Shown: in pieces, positions 1-13,200 of the stretch | Position numbering within the stretch: the first letter of the stretch is position 1 | How the letters are laid out: every line of letters begins with the position of its first letter | Assembly (NCBI RefSeq): GCF_032854445.1 | Contig: NC_088300.1 | Coordinates: 80,962,101 to 81,026,100, forward strand | DNA from: Liolophura sinensis | Lineage: Eukaryota; Mollusca; Polyplacophora; Chitonida; Chitonidae | DNA: 64,000 nucleotides | Direction: 5' to 3' | Position numbers and translations under genes: made by a program | Notes under the pieces: generated by a model | Seen by the model: only the letters and a program-made list of their open reading frames with translations | Database searches by the model: none | Told to the model about the DNA's origin: nothing

Positions 1-171
1 GAGTATGACGAGACATTCTCTGACCAGCTAGCTGAGGATATGGAATTAATCCTGTTGGGGTCATCTGTTGGGGTTAGTCCATATTTTGTGGTCTTAACAG
101 TCTGTGCTACTTCTCCGGACAGATTGGATCCTAGTACCCTGAACCAATCAAATAAATAAAAAGTTTTTAAG

Positions 172-398
172 GAAATGCCACCATTGGCAGCTATAAAACC
201 CTTTCCTCCCTGAATCAGCTAGGGACGTCAAACACTGAAGCTTTGGTCCATCTGTTCCAGTTCCAGTCCAACCTGTACCACCTTCTGATGAACATAGGCA
301 GTGAGAAGGCCCAACAGAGGATTGACAATGTCAGCTATCAGTTTGTGCACTGTGTCCATCAGCTACTCTCTGCCACAAAATTCCTTACATATGCCTGA
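172..398 (+). CDS. Probable 3' terminal exon of an unrecognised gene (partial)
   Basis: After a possible acceptor (TTTTTAAG, AG at 170-171) a frame stays open for 74 codons and ends at TGA 396-398. The peptide is well mixed, amphipathic and protein-like, with segments such as ALVHLFQFQSNLYHLLMN and RIDNVSYQFVHCVHQLL, suggesting a helical C-terminus. I do not recognise the family. A further short open stretch at 1-60 (EYDETFSDQLAEDMELIL) may be the preceding exon; between them lies what looks like a decayed SINE tail (about 130-160). The 3' part of the exon is repeated twice more downstream, which supports its being older unique sequence caught in a tandem duplication. The start of the gene is outside the window. 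It could be a non-coding chance frame, but the composition argues against that. Confidence 0.4.
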
Positions 399-735
399 GG
401 TCATATTGGTATCTAGTAACTCTGTAACAGGGGGCCTGATAGAGTAAAGGCCCAACAGAGGATTGACAATGTCAGCTATCAGTTTGTGCACTGTGTCCAT
501 CAGCTACTCTCTGCCACAAAATTCCTTACATATGCCTGAGGTCATATTGGTATCAAGTAACTCTGTAACAGGGGGCCTGATAGAGTAAAGGCCCAACAAA
601 GGATTGACAATGTCAGCTATCAGTTTGTGCACTGTGTCCATCAGCTACTCTGCCACAAAATTCCTTACATATGCCTGAGGTCATAGCAGAACCCAGTGAC
701 TCAGTTACATCTGACGCAGGTCCATCCACACAGGG
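306..735 (+). repeat. 141-bp tandem repeat, about 3 copies, carrying the end of the terminal exon
   Basis: Copies begin at 306, 447 and 588 with AAGGCCCAACA. The unit includes the last 30 or so codons of the exon at 172-398, its stop codon and 3' flank. Copies 1 and 2 are almost identical; copy 3 diverges after about 690. The array therefore duplicates an exon end, as at several other exons in this window. Confidence 0.85.
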
Positions 736-1125
736 CCTTAGGAAGTAAAGACAATATGAGGCCAGTGTCTGCCCTGGCCTTGAGAATATCCAGCACAAAT
801 TACAAGTAAAAACAGGAGACAAAAGTCTGATTTGACATCTTCACAATGTAATAAAATCTTTCACATCATTCCATGGGTGATAAGTGTATGTTTGTTTTCA
901 CACCAACTTGTACATAACATGTTTATTTACAAAATTTATTAAATAATTGTATTTGAAGCTGTGTTGTAATTGTGTTTTTTATAAAATGACCAAGCTTACT
1001 CAGAAATTTGGAGGTTCTAATACAGACTCCAACATCTGAACAAAACTGCTGCCTTTTAGGAGTTTGTAGAATAACCAATACGTGCCCAGTTTGGCAGCTT
1101 TTATATAGATACGTACCAGGTTGTG
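736..1125. other. No gene seen
   Basis: AT-rich flank with an AATAAAATCTTT stretch near 850 that could be a poly(A) signal for the left-edge gene. No coding or element signature is visible. Confidence 0.3.
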
Positions 1126-1129
1126 TAGA

Positions 1130-1455
1130 TCTCTGTGAGACAAATGTATGCTGTAATACCCAGACACAGTAGCTGTATGAACAAGAAAAAACAGGAAACC
1201 ACCAAGCTGTGTGTTCTGGCAATTGTATGCTGTAATACCCAGACACAGTAGCTGTATGAACAAGAAAAAACAGGAAACCACCAAGCTGTGTGTTCTGGCA
1301 AATGTATGCTGTAATACCCAGACACAGTAGCTGTATGAACAAGAAAAAACAGGAAACCACCAAGCTGTGTGTTCTGGCAAATGTATGCTGCAATACCCAG
1401 ACACAGTAGCTGTATGAACAGGAAAAAAACAGGAAACCACCAAGCTGTGTGAGGA
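1130..1455. repeat. Minisatellite, ~80-bp unit, about 4 copies
   Basis: Repeats of a unit holding GCTGTAATACCCAGACACAG and AGGAAACCACCAAGCTGTG. Long open frames through it encode the same repeat peptide and are artefacts of the array. Confidence 0.9.
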
Positions 1456-2510
1456 TGTTACAGGATAATAAGGTGATAACAAACATACACATGACTGTCA
1501 TTATTTATTCATTTGTAATAAAACCACACTCAAAGTAAACAACCAACCTTTGTCAAGTCAGAGAAAACCTTTCCCATATAGATTTCTGTATGCCATATTG
1601 GTAGGAGAAACTTATGTAAAACCACCTATTAAAACTTCCAATCAAATGCCTTTTTGCCACAAAGGATTCCCTGTACAAAGGCTGGGATTGAACCAACACC
1701 TCAGGTATTAAAGTATAACCGATTTAACCATTCATCCACAACCAGTCTCACACAGTGTAATGCCCGTTTCTTAAGTAAGGTCATACTGCTCATTTTAAAT
1801 TGGGGTGGTACACCGATTCATTTACTTATTCGATTGGTGTTTTACGCCGTACACAAGGGTGGTACGCAGAATATAGATATATATATCTGAATTATGGGTT
1901 TGGGTGGGTTTGGGTGTAAAATATTGCAAAAATACTGACATTTTAACATTACTGAGTAGTTTATCCCAAGCCACACCAATTAGGGGTCCAGGCTAGTTCC
2001 TAGTGGATTAATTGGATTATTAGTCAACTTGTAAAATTGCAATATCTCGAAAACTATAAAAGGCAGAAAAACCAAACTTTGGAGTCTTACTAAGGACCAT
2101 ATGAAGCAACTTTAGATGTTTCGTGCTGTTTTACTAGTCATTTGATTTTGCGGCCATTTTGAATTTTATCGATAAGCTAAAAAAATCTTCTCCAAAAGGG
2201 CTAAACCTATTGAGATGAGATTTTCATTTACTGTTTTAAGGTGGATCACCCTACCCATATTGTAAAAATCTTTTAGTTTGGTATGCAAATAAGGCCAAAA
2301 CTAACCAAGAAATTGGCTCAAAAGTAGGTCAATTTTTAAAACTGCTTAAAATAATAAGATAAACACACTATTCAATGCCCCTTGACGTCACAAATATAAA
2401 TCTGCAAATTTGTTTTTGTACTTTGTGTTGTTTTCATGTTATGACCAAAAATTTAACAAAACCATCCTATGAAAAATAACGCGGGAGTTTCGTCCTACAC
2501 TGCATGAACC
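1456..2510. other. Intergenic, with a short reverse SINE tail
   Basis: GATTGGTGTTTTACGCCGTAC at 1833-1853 is the reverse complement of the SINE 3' end seen elsewhere in the window. The rest is AT-rich with no recognisable gene. Confidence 0.4.
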
Positions 2511-2539
2511 ATTGACTGCAGATTACCGTGGGAACGCGC

Positions 2540-3015
2540 ATCAGCTCTGCAACAATGCATTCTTTGTCTTCTGCCCTCCAGCACCAACTTCACAACAATG
2601 CATTCTTTGTCTTCTGAGCTCAAGCACCAACTTCACAACAATGCATTCTTTGTCTGCGCTCCAGCACCAACTTCACAACAATGCATTCTTTGTCTTCTGA
2701 GCTCAAGCACCAACTTCACAACAATGCATTCTTTGTCTGCGCTCCAGCACCAACTTCACAACAATGCATTCTTTGTCTTCTGAGCTCAAGCACCAACTTC
2801 ACAACAATGCATTCTTTGTCTGCGCTCCAGCACCAACTTCACAACAATGCATTCTTTGTCTGCGCTCCAGCACCAACTTCACAACAATGCATTCTTTGTC
2901 TGCGCTCCAGCACCAACTTCACAACAATGCATTCTTTGTCTTCTGAGCTCAAGCACCAACTTCACAACAATGCATTCTTTGTCTTCTGAGCTCAAGCACC
3001 AACTTCACAACAAAG
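2540..3015. repeat. Minisatellite, 41-42-bp unit, about 12 copies
   Basis: Unit: CACCAACTTCACAACAATGC plus ATTCTTTGTC and either TTCTGAGCTCAAG or TGCGCTCCAG. Two unit variants alternate, giving a higher-order pattern. The open frames here are repeat translations, not genes. Confidence 0.95.
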
Positions 3016-3684
3016 TATTCTTTCTGTCTTTTGTCCTGGGGGCATCAGCAGAAGATCAAAACCGCCCAATCTCTATTCTAGTCTTGGCCAATTGTAAATG
3101 ATTCTTGGCAGTGTAGGGTTCAAATTAGTACATTCCTTTACATTTTTTTCATGTTTTTTAGCATTATCATGAACTTTATAGACATCAGGTTACCAGACGT
3201 GGTAAAAGTCTAGTGGCGTGGACCCCGGCAACGCTGTTGGATAACAGCTTTAATTACATTTTATGTTTTATGAGTAAGTCAACACTAAAAAGTCTGAAAG
3301 TGAAATGAAACTAAGATTCCACTATCTTCATGGTTTTTCATGGATTTCTGATAACTTAATGCATTGGTGTGACTTAACCATGAATATTGCCATGTTATAA
3401 GATGGGCAAGAAGCTCTACCATGCCAAGTGGAGATATTTTATACTGAAATGTCATTGTGTTGTCATGAGCACATAACTTGACAACTTGAATTCAGCTGTG
3501 GTGATACTTAATATGCACTGGCCATACATCAGCTGATAGAAACTGGGGGCATACTATATCTCGGCAGACATTCAGTTTAACATTTCCAGGTGGAAACAAT
3601 CTCTGCCTATAAAGGTATCGGTAGCTAGCTGTCACCGCCGGGGAATCAGCGTGCCAGCACAATGCAATACACAGGAATGTCTGT

Positions 3685-3805
3685 CAGCAACCTGTCTGTC
3701 ATGGGTCGTGGGTCTCTCTGGTTTCCTCCAACCATAATGCCATCGTATAAGTGAAATATTCTTGAGTACAGTGTAATACATCAATCATATAAATAAATAA
3801 ACAAG
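3685..3805 (+). repeat. SINE copy (type 1), 5' truncated
   Basis: It contains GTCAGCAACCTG, a TTTCCTCCAACCATAATGCC segment, GTGAAATATTCTTGAGTACA and an A/T-rich AATAAATAAA tail. The same ordered blocks occur at 7720, 22595, 31380, 48775 and 59395, and in reverse at 10533 and 24935. No gene is seen between 3016 and 3684. Confidence 0.75.
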
Positions 3806-3824
3806 CACGTTCATCACACTATAC

Positions 3825-3830
3825 TTTATT
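3825..3830 (-). terminator. Candidate poly(A) signal of NDUFA9
   Basis: AATAAA on the minus strand (TTTATT on plus) lies about 460 nt past the NDUFA9 stop codon, with no coding sequence between. Confidence 0.45.
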
Positions 3831-4287
3831 TACAAGACACATGTGTATGTGAATTGCAACAACCAACTGTTTTGTAGGTTTAAGGTAAATGTAGCACTTC
3901 TCTTGTGATGTCCACTGAGACATGGTTTAACATCCACAATACGCCCTGTAACAGGTCACATGAGCTGAGCAGCCGAGTCCTCTACATCAATCAGACAAAC
4001 GCTGGGCAGTTTCAACATCTCAAGTACACAAAGAACAATCTCAATTATTATGATCTACAATAATGTTGTTAGATCTGGACACTTTTCATCCACACAACTG
4101 GATTCTCGTCCAGATGTCAGGAGCTGAAGATCTGAAGAGAACCATCAGTAGAATTATCCTCAGCATTTTTCTGGAATAAGACAACAAATCACCAGTACAC
4201 GTATGCATTCAATCCACCTGCATAACTCTTCTCACCATGTGGACTTCACAGCCTCCCCGGTTTCATCTGGAAGCAAACTAGAATTAT

Positions 4288-7200
4288 CTACAAGCCTAGT
4301 ACTTTCTCTGGAGGGTTAGGTTTGGGAAACTCGCCCAGCTTGTCCTCATAATAGGCATACAGACGGTAAGGTTTTAGTTCATAGTCAGCCCTGTCTTCTA
4401 GCCGTGTCAACTCCACACCAAGGTCCTCCAGGTTGGGCAGGCCTGTCACCACATCTGTCACATGTTCCTGTGAGAGACAGAGGTCATGCACTGCTTAAAT
4501 ACAGGAGAGTCATGTAGCCAGTAAGATACATCTGGCCAGGTTGCTCAAAGAACTATACATGTGAAGCAAGATGAAATGATAAAGATCAAGAAAGTCTAAA
4601 CTGCCTCCCTAGTTTGACAAAAAATACAGTATGTTACAACTGCTAAATTGGATAATATGAAACCAAAGCCCTTCTGTTGCCACTTCACAGTAAGTGAGGA
4701 AATTTCATCACAGAGCCACATCTGTACTCTCCTATTAGGACATGTGTACCTTAACGTGAACATGTGAGAGTGGGAAGGTACAAATTACTTATCCAAGTCG
4801 TAGGCTGACCCCTAACTTAGTGTGTCCAGTGGCAAAAGTCTTCAGTGGAGGATATCTGAACAGTAGCCTCGATACAAATCAGGGTTGGATCCAGAAATTT
4901 TTGTAAAGTCCGATTTAAGCTGTTTGTGCAAATATTATGAAAGGAACATATTAGTGACATCCACACAATATAGCCGGGATGTTGTTATAATCTGATTGAC
5001 TGGAGTTTTACTTTGCAACTATTACTTGAAACCATGGGATATCCTACAAAAGGAATGGTAACGTTGTATTTATACCAGCATATGAAATAATAATTAATTA
5101 GCCCACTACCAGTACAAAAACCAAAGAAGACAATGTTTGGAGCCAATATATTGAGCCTTTTGAATTAAATTGTCCCTCTTCGTCGAAAATCGAACAAACC
5201 GTTGTATTTTTACACTACATAAATGTTGTTAGAACTAACAGTATCCAAAAATCGCTAGCTCAAATCAGCAAGGCATGACAAGGGAGGTAACTCTTCATCA
5301 GCTTTCATGATTTTGTTACAGTAAAGTCCATGCACTTTAATGCAATAATGGCTGTTAAAAAAGACATTATGAACACCAGCTGACTTCATGACAAACACAA
5401 GACGTTATTTTTGGGAGAAAAGCTATTAATCGGCAAGAACTAAGTTGGTTGCAGTAGCTGGTTCCACAAAACATAACACACTTCTTCTTTACAGAACCAC
5501 ATGTAAACAAGGCTGCAGCTCGAAACATGAACACGTGGAAGTCTTATGGTGTTTTTGTTTCTTCTTCTCCATTGATCCTGCCATTAGCGACCCCAGTAGT
5601 AAAAGACTCGGGGTACTTACAGTACAGACTAAATAAAAAGGTTTAATATTTTGACAAAATCATTTCATTTTGCTTTATTTTTGGACCTACTGATTTTTTA
5701 GAAGAGTCCGTCTGACGGACACAAAGAGACCCTGTATCCAACCCTGCAAATTGACATCAAATCTAGTGAGTTAATCACTAATAAACGGCTACCTACTATA
5801 ACACCCTTCTTTTCTGCAAACCACTTATCAGTCTGACAACAGTACCTAAAATTTAATTACTTCTCTGTGAAAAACGAACCTCTAAGGCTTAATAATGTAA
5901 CAATGTTCAAACAACATGCTATGTTACATAAGTAGCCTTACTGCTTCCACTTTCTCCATGTTAAACCTTGGGTAATTTGGCATCATTCCCATAACTGTGG
6001 CAGTCAACCTGTAACACAAGACACCAAGTCAAAAGGCTTTACAAAAAGGAGTAACAAAAAGTAGCAGAAATTCCTTTAAAGAAAGTATTGCTCATAAAAT
6101 AGTGGCCTTGTTGCACTATGCAATAAACCTCACGTGACAAGCAGTGATCACAGCAGGGAACAGGTTCACTTACTTCAACAGCGGTGATACATTTGTGATC
6201 TTGAAATCTTCGTATCTCATAAGCTTGTATATGTAGTCAATGATGTCACACAGGTAGTATCGATGAGGGCTGAAATCAAGAACAGATGTAGTCAATGATA
6301 TAAGACAGGTGGTAACAATGAGGGCTAACAGAACAGATATAGAGTTACCACAATCAGTTACCAAAGTCATAACACCTGCAGTGCTCCTCACATCAATGAG
6401 TTAACACAGTTACAACACTGGCAGTGATCCTCCCATCAATGAGTTAACACAACTACAACACTGGCAGTGATCCTCCCATCAATGAGTTAACACAAATTAC
6501 AACACTGGCAGTGATCCTCCCATCAATGAGTTAACACAATTACAACACTGGCAGTGATCCTCCCATCAATGAGTTAACACAATTACAACACTGGCAGTGA
6601 TCCTCCCATCAATGAGTTAACACAGTTACAACACTGGCAGTGATCCTCCCATCAATGAGTTAACACAGTTACAACACTGGCATGATCCTCGCATTAATGA
6701 GTTAACACAGTTACAACACTGGCAAGATACTCACATTAATGAGTTAACACAGTTACAACATTGGCAGTGCTCCTCCCATCAATGAGTTAACACAGTTACA
6801 ACACTGGCAGTGATCCTCCCATCAATGAGTTAACACAATTACAACACTGGCAGTGATCCTCCCATCAATGAGTTAACACAGTTACAACACTGGCAGTGCT
6901 CCTCCCGTCAATGAGTTAACACAGTTACAACACTGGCAGTGCTCCTCCCATCAACAGATAGTTCCATTGAGTACAGGTCTAATTCTGAGTCCATGGAAGA
7001 CATGTGGTACATGTGATACATGTGGTACAGGAAGACACGCATACAGCAATAAGCACAGAGTTTAATTTCAATTCCAGAAAAACACAGAAAACAAAACTGC
7101 ACCATGAGCTTGACAAAAGGCTACCAATTAACAGCTAACAGGGTCACATAATACTTTTTTTAATGGCATTTAGAAGTTGAATTGGATAACAGAATGAATT

Positions 7201-10200
7201 TATGGATCACAACTTCTATTTATTCAGTGAGCGATGTTTGGGGTATAGTGACTAATATCGTTACCAAACATAATGATCAATTAGTTACAACAATGGGTAC
7301 TTAATGAGAGGGCTACCTTGTTAATTTCAAGATATGGACAAAGAGGAAACATACAACGGATTGACAAGATGGACAAGAGAGGGTGGCGCTGAATACAGCG
7401 CCAGTTTTCCCTTTGTGCTGGGTCAGGAAAGTCCACAATACCATTGTAGCATTACAACCAGACCACGACCCAAAATAGCTTCTAGACCACATCACAAACC
7501 AACAGCCCCGCATCAAATTTAACATGGAGACAGAAGTCAACCAGCAGTTAACATTCCTAGATGTTCTTGTCAGAAGAGATGACAAGCTGCAAACCTGTGT
7601 TTATCGCAAACCAACGTACATTGACCAGTATATCAACTATAAGTCCAATCACCCGACCAAAATAAAAACTGGCATGATATCAGCACTAACCAAGAGAGCC
7701 GTCAATTTATCATCCAATCGTATGTGGTAAGGTCTGCCAGTAACCTGCGGATGGTCATGGGTTTCCCCCAGACTCTGCCCTATTTCCTCCCACCATAACG
7801 CTGGACGCCGTCATATGTGAAATATTCTTCAGTACGGCGTAAAACGCCAATCAAATAAATAAATATCATCCAATCAACAAGCCCTAGACTCAGAGATAGC
7901 CCATCTCAAGACAATTTTTACTGAACTGAACCCTCTGGCCCTTACAAACTGGCCCTTTCTCACGTCATCAGACCATCTTGCCCAGAGAAACTGCCAGCCA
8001 AGGATCCATCACCTATTACAGTCACACTCCCCTTCATCAGCAAAATCAGCTACCAGATAAGATGCCTCTTAAAACAGGCCAATACTGACACCATTTTCAG
8101 TAGCATTAACACCTTCAAAGACCTTTTGAACACTTCAGGAAAACGATCTCCAACTACCTGTCACCCCAGCCCCAAGCCCCAACCCCCACCCCCCCTCCCT
8201 TCACAATTATGAAATTAAATGCTTTAAATGACATCGAAATGTTGCTCAGTGAATAAACAGAAGTTCTTATCCCTAAATTCGTTTTGGTAAGATCACATAC
8301 TGTATTTCACCTAAAGTTGTTATCCATACATACGTTCTGTTAAGGTCATATACTGTATTTCACCTAAAGTTGTTATCCATACATTTGTTCTGTTAAGGTC
8401 ACATGCTGTGTTTCACCTAAAGTTGTTATCCATACATTTGTTCTGTTAAGGTCACATGCTGTGTTTCACCTAAAGTTGTTATCCATACATTTGTTCTGTT
8501 AAGGTCACATGCTGTGTTTCACCTAAAGTTGTTATCCATACATTTGTTCTGTTAAGGTCACATGCTGTGTTTCACCTAAAGTTGTTATCCATACATTCGT
8601 TCTGTTAAGGTCATATACTGTATTTCACCTAAAGTTGTTATCCATACATTTGTTCTGTTAAGGTCACATACTGTGTTTCACCTAATGTTGTTATCCATAC
8701 ATTTGTTCTGTTAAGGTCACATGCTGTGTTTCACCTAAAGTTGTTATCCATACATTCGTTCTGTTATCCATACATTCGTTCATTTTGACGTCACATGCTG
8801 TGTTTCACCTAAAGTTGTTATCCATACATTCGTTCTGTTATCCATACATTCGTTCATTTTGAGGTCACATGCTGTGTTTCACCTAAAGTTGTTATCCATA
8901 CATTCGTTCTGTTATCCATACATTTGTTCATTTTGAGGTCACATGCTGTGTTTCACCTAAAGTTGTTACCCATACATTCGTTCTGTTATCCATACATTCG
9001 TTCATTTTGAGGTCACATACTGTGTTTCACCTAAAGTTGTTATCCATACATTCGTTCATTTTGAGGTCACATGCTGTGTTTCACCTAAAGTTGTTATCCA
9101 TACATTCCTTCTGTTATCCATACATTTGTTCTGTTAAGTTCACATATTTTTCAGGTGACAGTTTGCTTAATTCTGATTGATTCATCCACCGAATAGGGCC
9201 ACTAAAGAGCTTTTTTGTTACATTTGATGAAATTCTCATCAGGAAAACTTAGGTGATGGCATCTAAGAAGCATTTTATGGCTTTTCTGTGCTTCTGAAAG
9301 AGCATTGTTACCGGCCAAAATTGTAGGTGAAATACAGTATTTGAAATCCAGGTCAAATATTCTTGAGCATATCATAGAACGTGAAATTGACATGACAGGT
9401 AACATACCCAACAATTTCAAATGTTTTGCCAGCCGTGCTTGGATCTCGGATCGCAGCAACAACTCCAGCTGCCACGTCTGATACCTACAACAGTAAGAAT
9501 GTCAACTATAAAACTATAGAAAGGAATCAACATTTTTCACCTTTTGCACATTAACTTTTAACAAATTCATGAAAGCTAACCAGTGAAAATATTAATACAT
9601 GTACATTGTGACTGAAAAAATCAGGTACACAACTTACGAATATTATCTGGACAAAAGCAACTCAAAAAAAAAAGGTAATGCACCACAATATTAACTCGCA
9701 AAGGAAAATAAAATGAAGATTAGAAAGCAATATGACATGCACCACTGATGTAAGCATTAGCCCAATTCAGAAATCACCACAAAATCAACTTGCACTTGGA
9801 GGGGATAACAGGCAGACTTCACTTACAAATACAGGTTGTTTTATGGTCTGTCTTCCTTTCTTCCACAAGCCAAGAGAATTTGATGTCGATCGTCTCCCTA
9901 GATGAGCAAAAAAAATTTCAATTTTATGAATGTAAATCCACATTTCCACATTACAACAAAAGTAAAAACTTAAACTCCATTCGAAACGATAATTATCCGT
10001 GACTTCAAATACTTGCACATATTCACTCCAGAAGTAGATTGGGAGAAGATATGAGGATGGTTAAAGATGTTCTTAAATACTAAGAGCAAAATTCTTCACA
10101 TCAGCCAATACTTAGGGAATCACTTTACCCACTATCTCACCATATCAAACAGAAGAGTTGAGAAATTACTTTCTATCAGAAAACCTTATTTCTGAGCAAA

Positions 10201-13200
10201 TTCTATGAAGGCAAACCAGTTAAAAAAGCTGGTTATTACAAGCTACCAACATGCACTTAAACATGACGAGCAGGTACTTTTGGAACTTTTGTTTGAGGAC
10301 ATCATCAGTTGTGACAATCTTGTGTAACGTAACTTTGTGCAGACTTACAGTAGTTGGAGTAATAGCGGAGGAATCTGTCTTCTTGGCCGTAGATGTCGGC
10401 GGGACGGAATATCGTCGCATCCGGGAACTCTTCCTTCACTGCTAGCTCACCTTTAGCCTGCAGATGACAGACCTAAGGCTTAACAACCAATACATTTCTA
10501 CTACTTCATATGAGAGTTCATCAGGATATTTTTATTTAGTTTGATTGGTGTTTTACTCAGTACTCAAGAGTATTTCACTTATACCACGGCGGCCAAAATT
10601 ATGATGCAATGAAACCGGGCAGGGCCCTGTGGTAATCCAAGATCAGGTTGCTAGCAGACCTTCACATGTATGGCCAAAGAGGGAGCCAGCAGAGAGCTAA
10701 CTTGAACTCACAATGAGCACATTGGTGAGAGACTGAATCAGAACTAGGCTAAGGCATCACCGCATGACCCAACAAACTATCCACAACAGAGAAAAGAAAA
10801 AAAAATACTGTGCCATGTAAACAAAACCCCTCAGCCTTAAGTCAAAACAATTAAAAAAAAGTCAAGGGACAAATCAGGAAAAACATGACAAGCACGCTGA
10901 AAGTCAGTACAGTTCTTGGGGAACTTAAGTTCATTGTTCAAGAGATAGCGGGATAGAGTGTTTAGCGGGCAATAACCAGACGGATCAAGATATGGATGGC
11001 CGGATGGACTAACACTGGACAGACAATGTTAATTTCCATTGGATTCCTGGTGAAAACAATTGTGATGTAAAGATTGAACATTTGTAGTCAATGTGTGGGA
11101 CATCGGGATACTCTATCTGCAACAATACTGCTTGTGATTGGTTACTTGTCTGTTATTGATTGACAGTACGGAAAGGTCTATTGGTCATGAAACACTGACA
11201 ATAAATCAACAAGAAAATGAGCAGACACACACCAACAGCTATGACACCACAGCTAAGCCAAAATAGGCTGAGGGGTAAAAAACTATACTTCCCACCACCT
11301 GAAAGAGAGCTCACTTATCTTGGTAATGAGATAATGGGAGTCTTGCTTCATACAGAGAGCTCACTTATCTTGGTAATGAGATAATGGGAGTCTTGCTTCA
11401 TACAGAGCTCACTTATCTTGGTAATGAGATAATGGGAGTCTTGCTTCATACAGAGAGCTAACTTACCATGGTGATGAGATACAGGGAGTCTTGCTTGATA
11501 CAGAGAGCTAACTTACCTTGAAGATGAGATTCTGGGTCTTGCTTGATACAGAGAGCTAACATACCTTGAAGATGAGACTCTGGGAGTCTTGCTTCATACA
11601 GAGAGCTAACTTACCATGGTGATGAGATACTGGGAGTTGTTTCATACAGTGAGCTAACTTACATTGGTGATGAGATACTGGGAGTCTTGCTTCACACAGA
11701 GAGCTAACTTACCTTGGTTATGGGATACTAGGGGACTTCCTCCACACAGAGAACTAACTTTATTTCTTGGTGATGATGATACTGGAAAACTTGCTTCACA
11801 CAGAGAGCTAATTTACCCAGTGATGAGATATTGGGAGTCTTGCTTCACACTGAGAGCTAACTTACCATGGTGATGAGATACTGGGAGTCTGGCTTCATAC
11901 AGAAAGCTAATTTACCACGGTGATGAGATACTGGGAGTCTGGCTTCACACAGAAAGCTAATTTACCATGGTGATGAGATACTGGGAGTCTTGCTTCACAC
12001 AGACAGCAAATTCACCATGGTGATGAGATAGAGGGAGTCTTGCTTCACACAGAGAGCTAACTTACGACGGTGATGGGATAGTGGGAGACTTGCATCACAT
12101 AAAAAGCTAACTTACCTTGGAAATAAGATATTGGGAGACTTGCTTCACACAGAGAGCTAACTTACTTTTGTGATGAGAAACTGGGAGTCTTGCTTCACAC
12201 AGAGCTAACTTACCACGGTGATGAGATAGTGGGAGACTTGCAACACACAAAAAGCTAACTTACCTTGTTGATGAGATACTGGGGGTCTTGCTTCACACAG
12301 AGAGCTAACTTACTTTGGTGATGAGACACTGGAACCTCACCTCATGTAGACAGCTGACTTACTTTGGTGATGAGATACTGGGAGTCTTGCTTCATACAGA
12401 GTGCTCTGCCCGGTTTCCTCCCACCAAATCATACAGAGTGCTAAGTTACCTTGGTGATGAGATACTGGGAGCCTTGCTTCATGTAAAGAGGTAACTTACT
12501 TTGGTGATGAGATACTGGGAGCCTTGCTTCATGTAGAAAGCTAACTTACTTTGGTGATGAGATACTGGGAGCCTTGCTTCATGTAGAAAGCTAACTTACT
12601 TTGGTGATGAGATACTGGGAGCCTTGCTTCATGTAGAAAGCTAACTTACTTTGGTGATGAGATACTGGGAGCCTTGCTTCATGTAAAGAGCTGACTTACT
12701 TTGGTGATGAGATACTGGGAGCCTTGCTTCATGTAGAAAGCTAACTTACTTTGGTGATGAGATACTGGGAGCCTTGCTTCATGTAAAGAGGTGACTTACT
12801 TTGGTGATGAGATACTGGGAGAATTGCTTCATGTAGAAAGCTAACTTACTTTGGTGATGAGATACTGGGAGCCTTGCTTCATGTAAAGAGCTGACTTACG
12901 TTGGTGATGAGATACTGGGAGCCTTGCTTCATGTAGAAAGCTAACTTACTTTGGTGATGAGATACTGGGAGCCTTGCTTCATGTAAAGAGGTAACTTACT
13001 TTGGTGATGAGATACTGGGAGCCTTGCTTCATGTAGAAAGCTAACTTACTTTGGTGATGAGATACTGGGAGCCTTGCTTCATGTAGAAAGCTAACTTACT
13101 TTGGTGATGAGATACTGGGAGCCTTGCTTCATGTAGATGATCTGAGGGTTAAGACTGGCGTTGAGAGCAGAGAAGTGTATCAGTCTGGACACACCACATT

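Noticed and set aside
923-1501. 192- and 160-codon minus-strand frames
   Set aside because: Repeat translations of the 80-bp array; no protein family character.
9785-10018. 77-codon minus-strand frame as its own gene
   Set aside because: Its core is NDUFA9 exon 7 (9897-9827); the rest is intron read-through.
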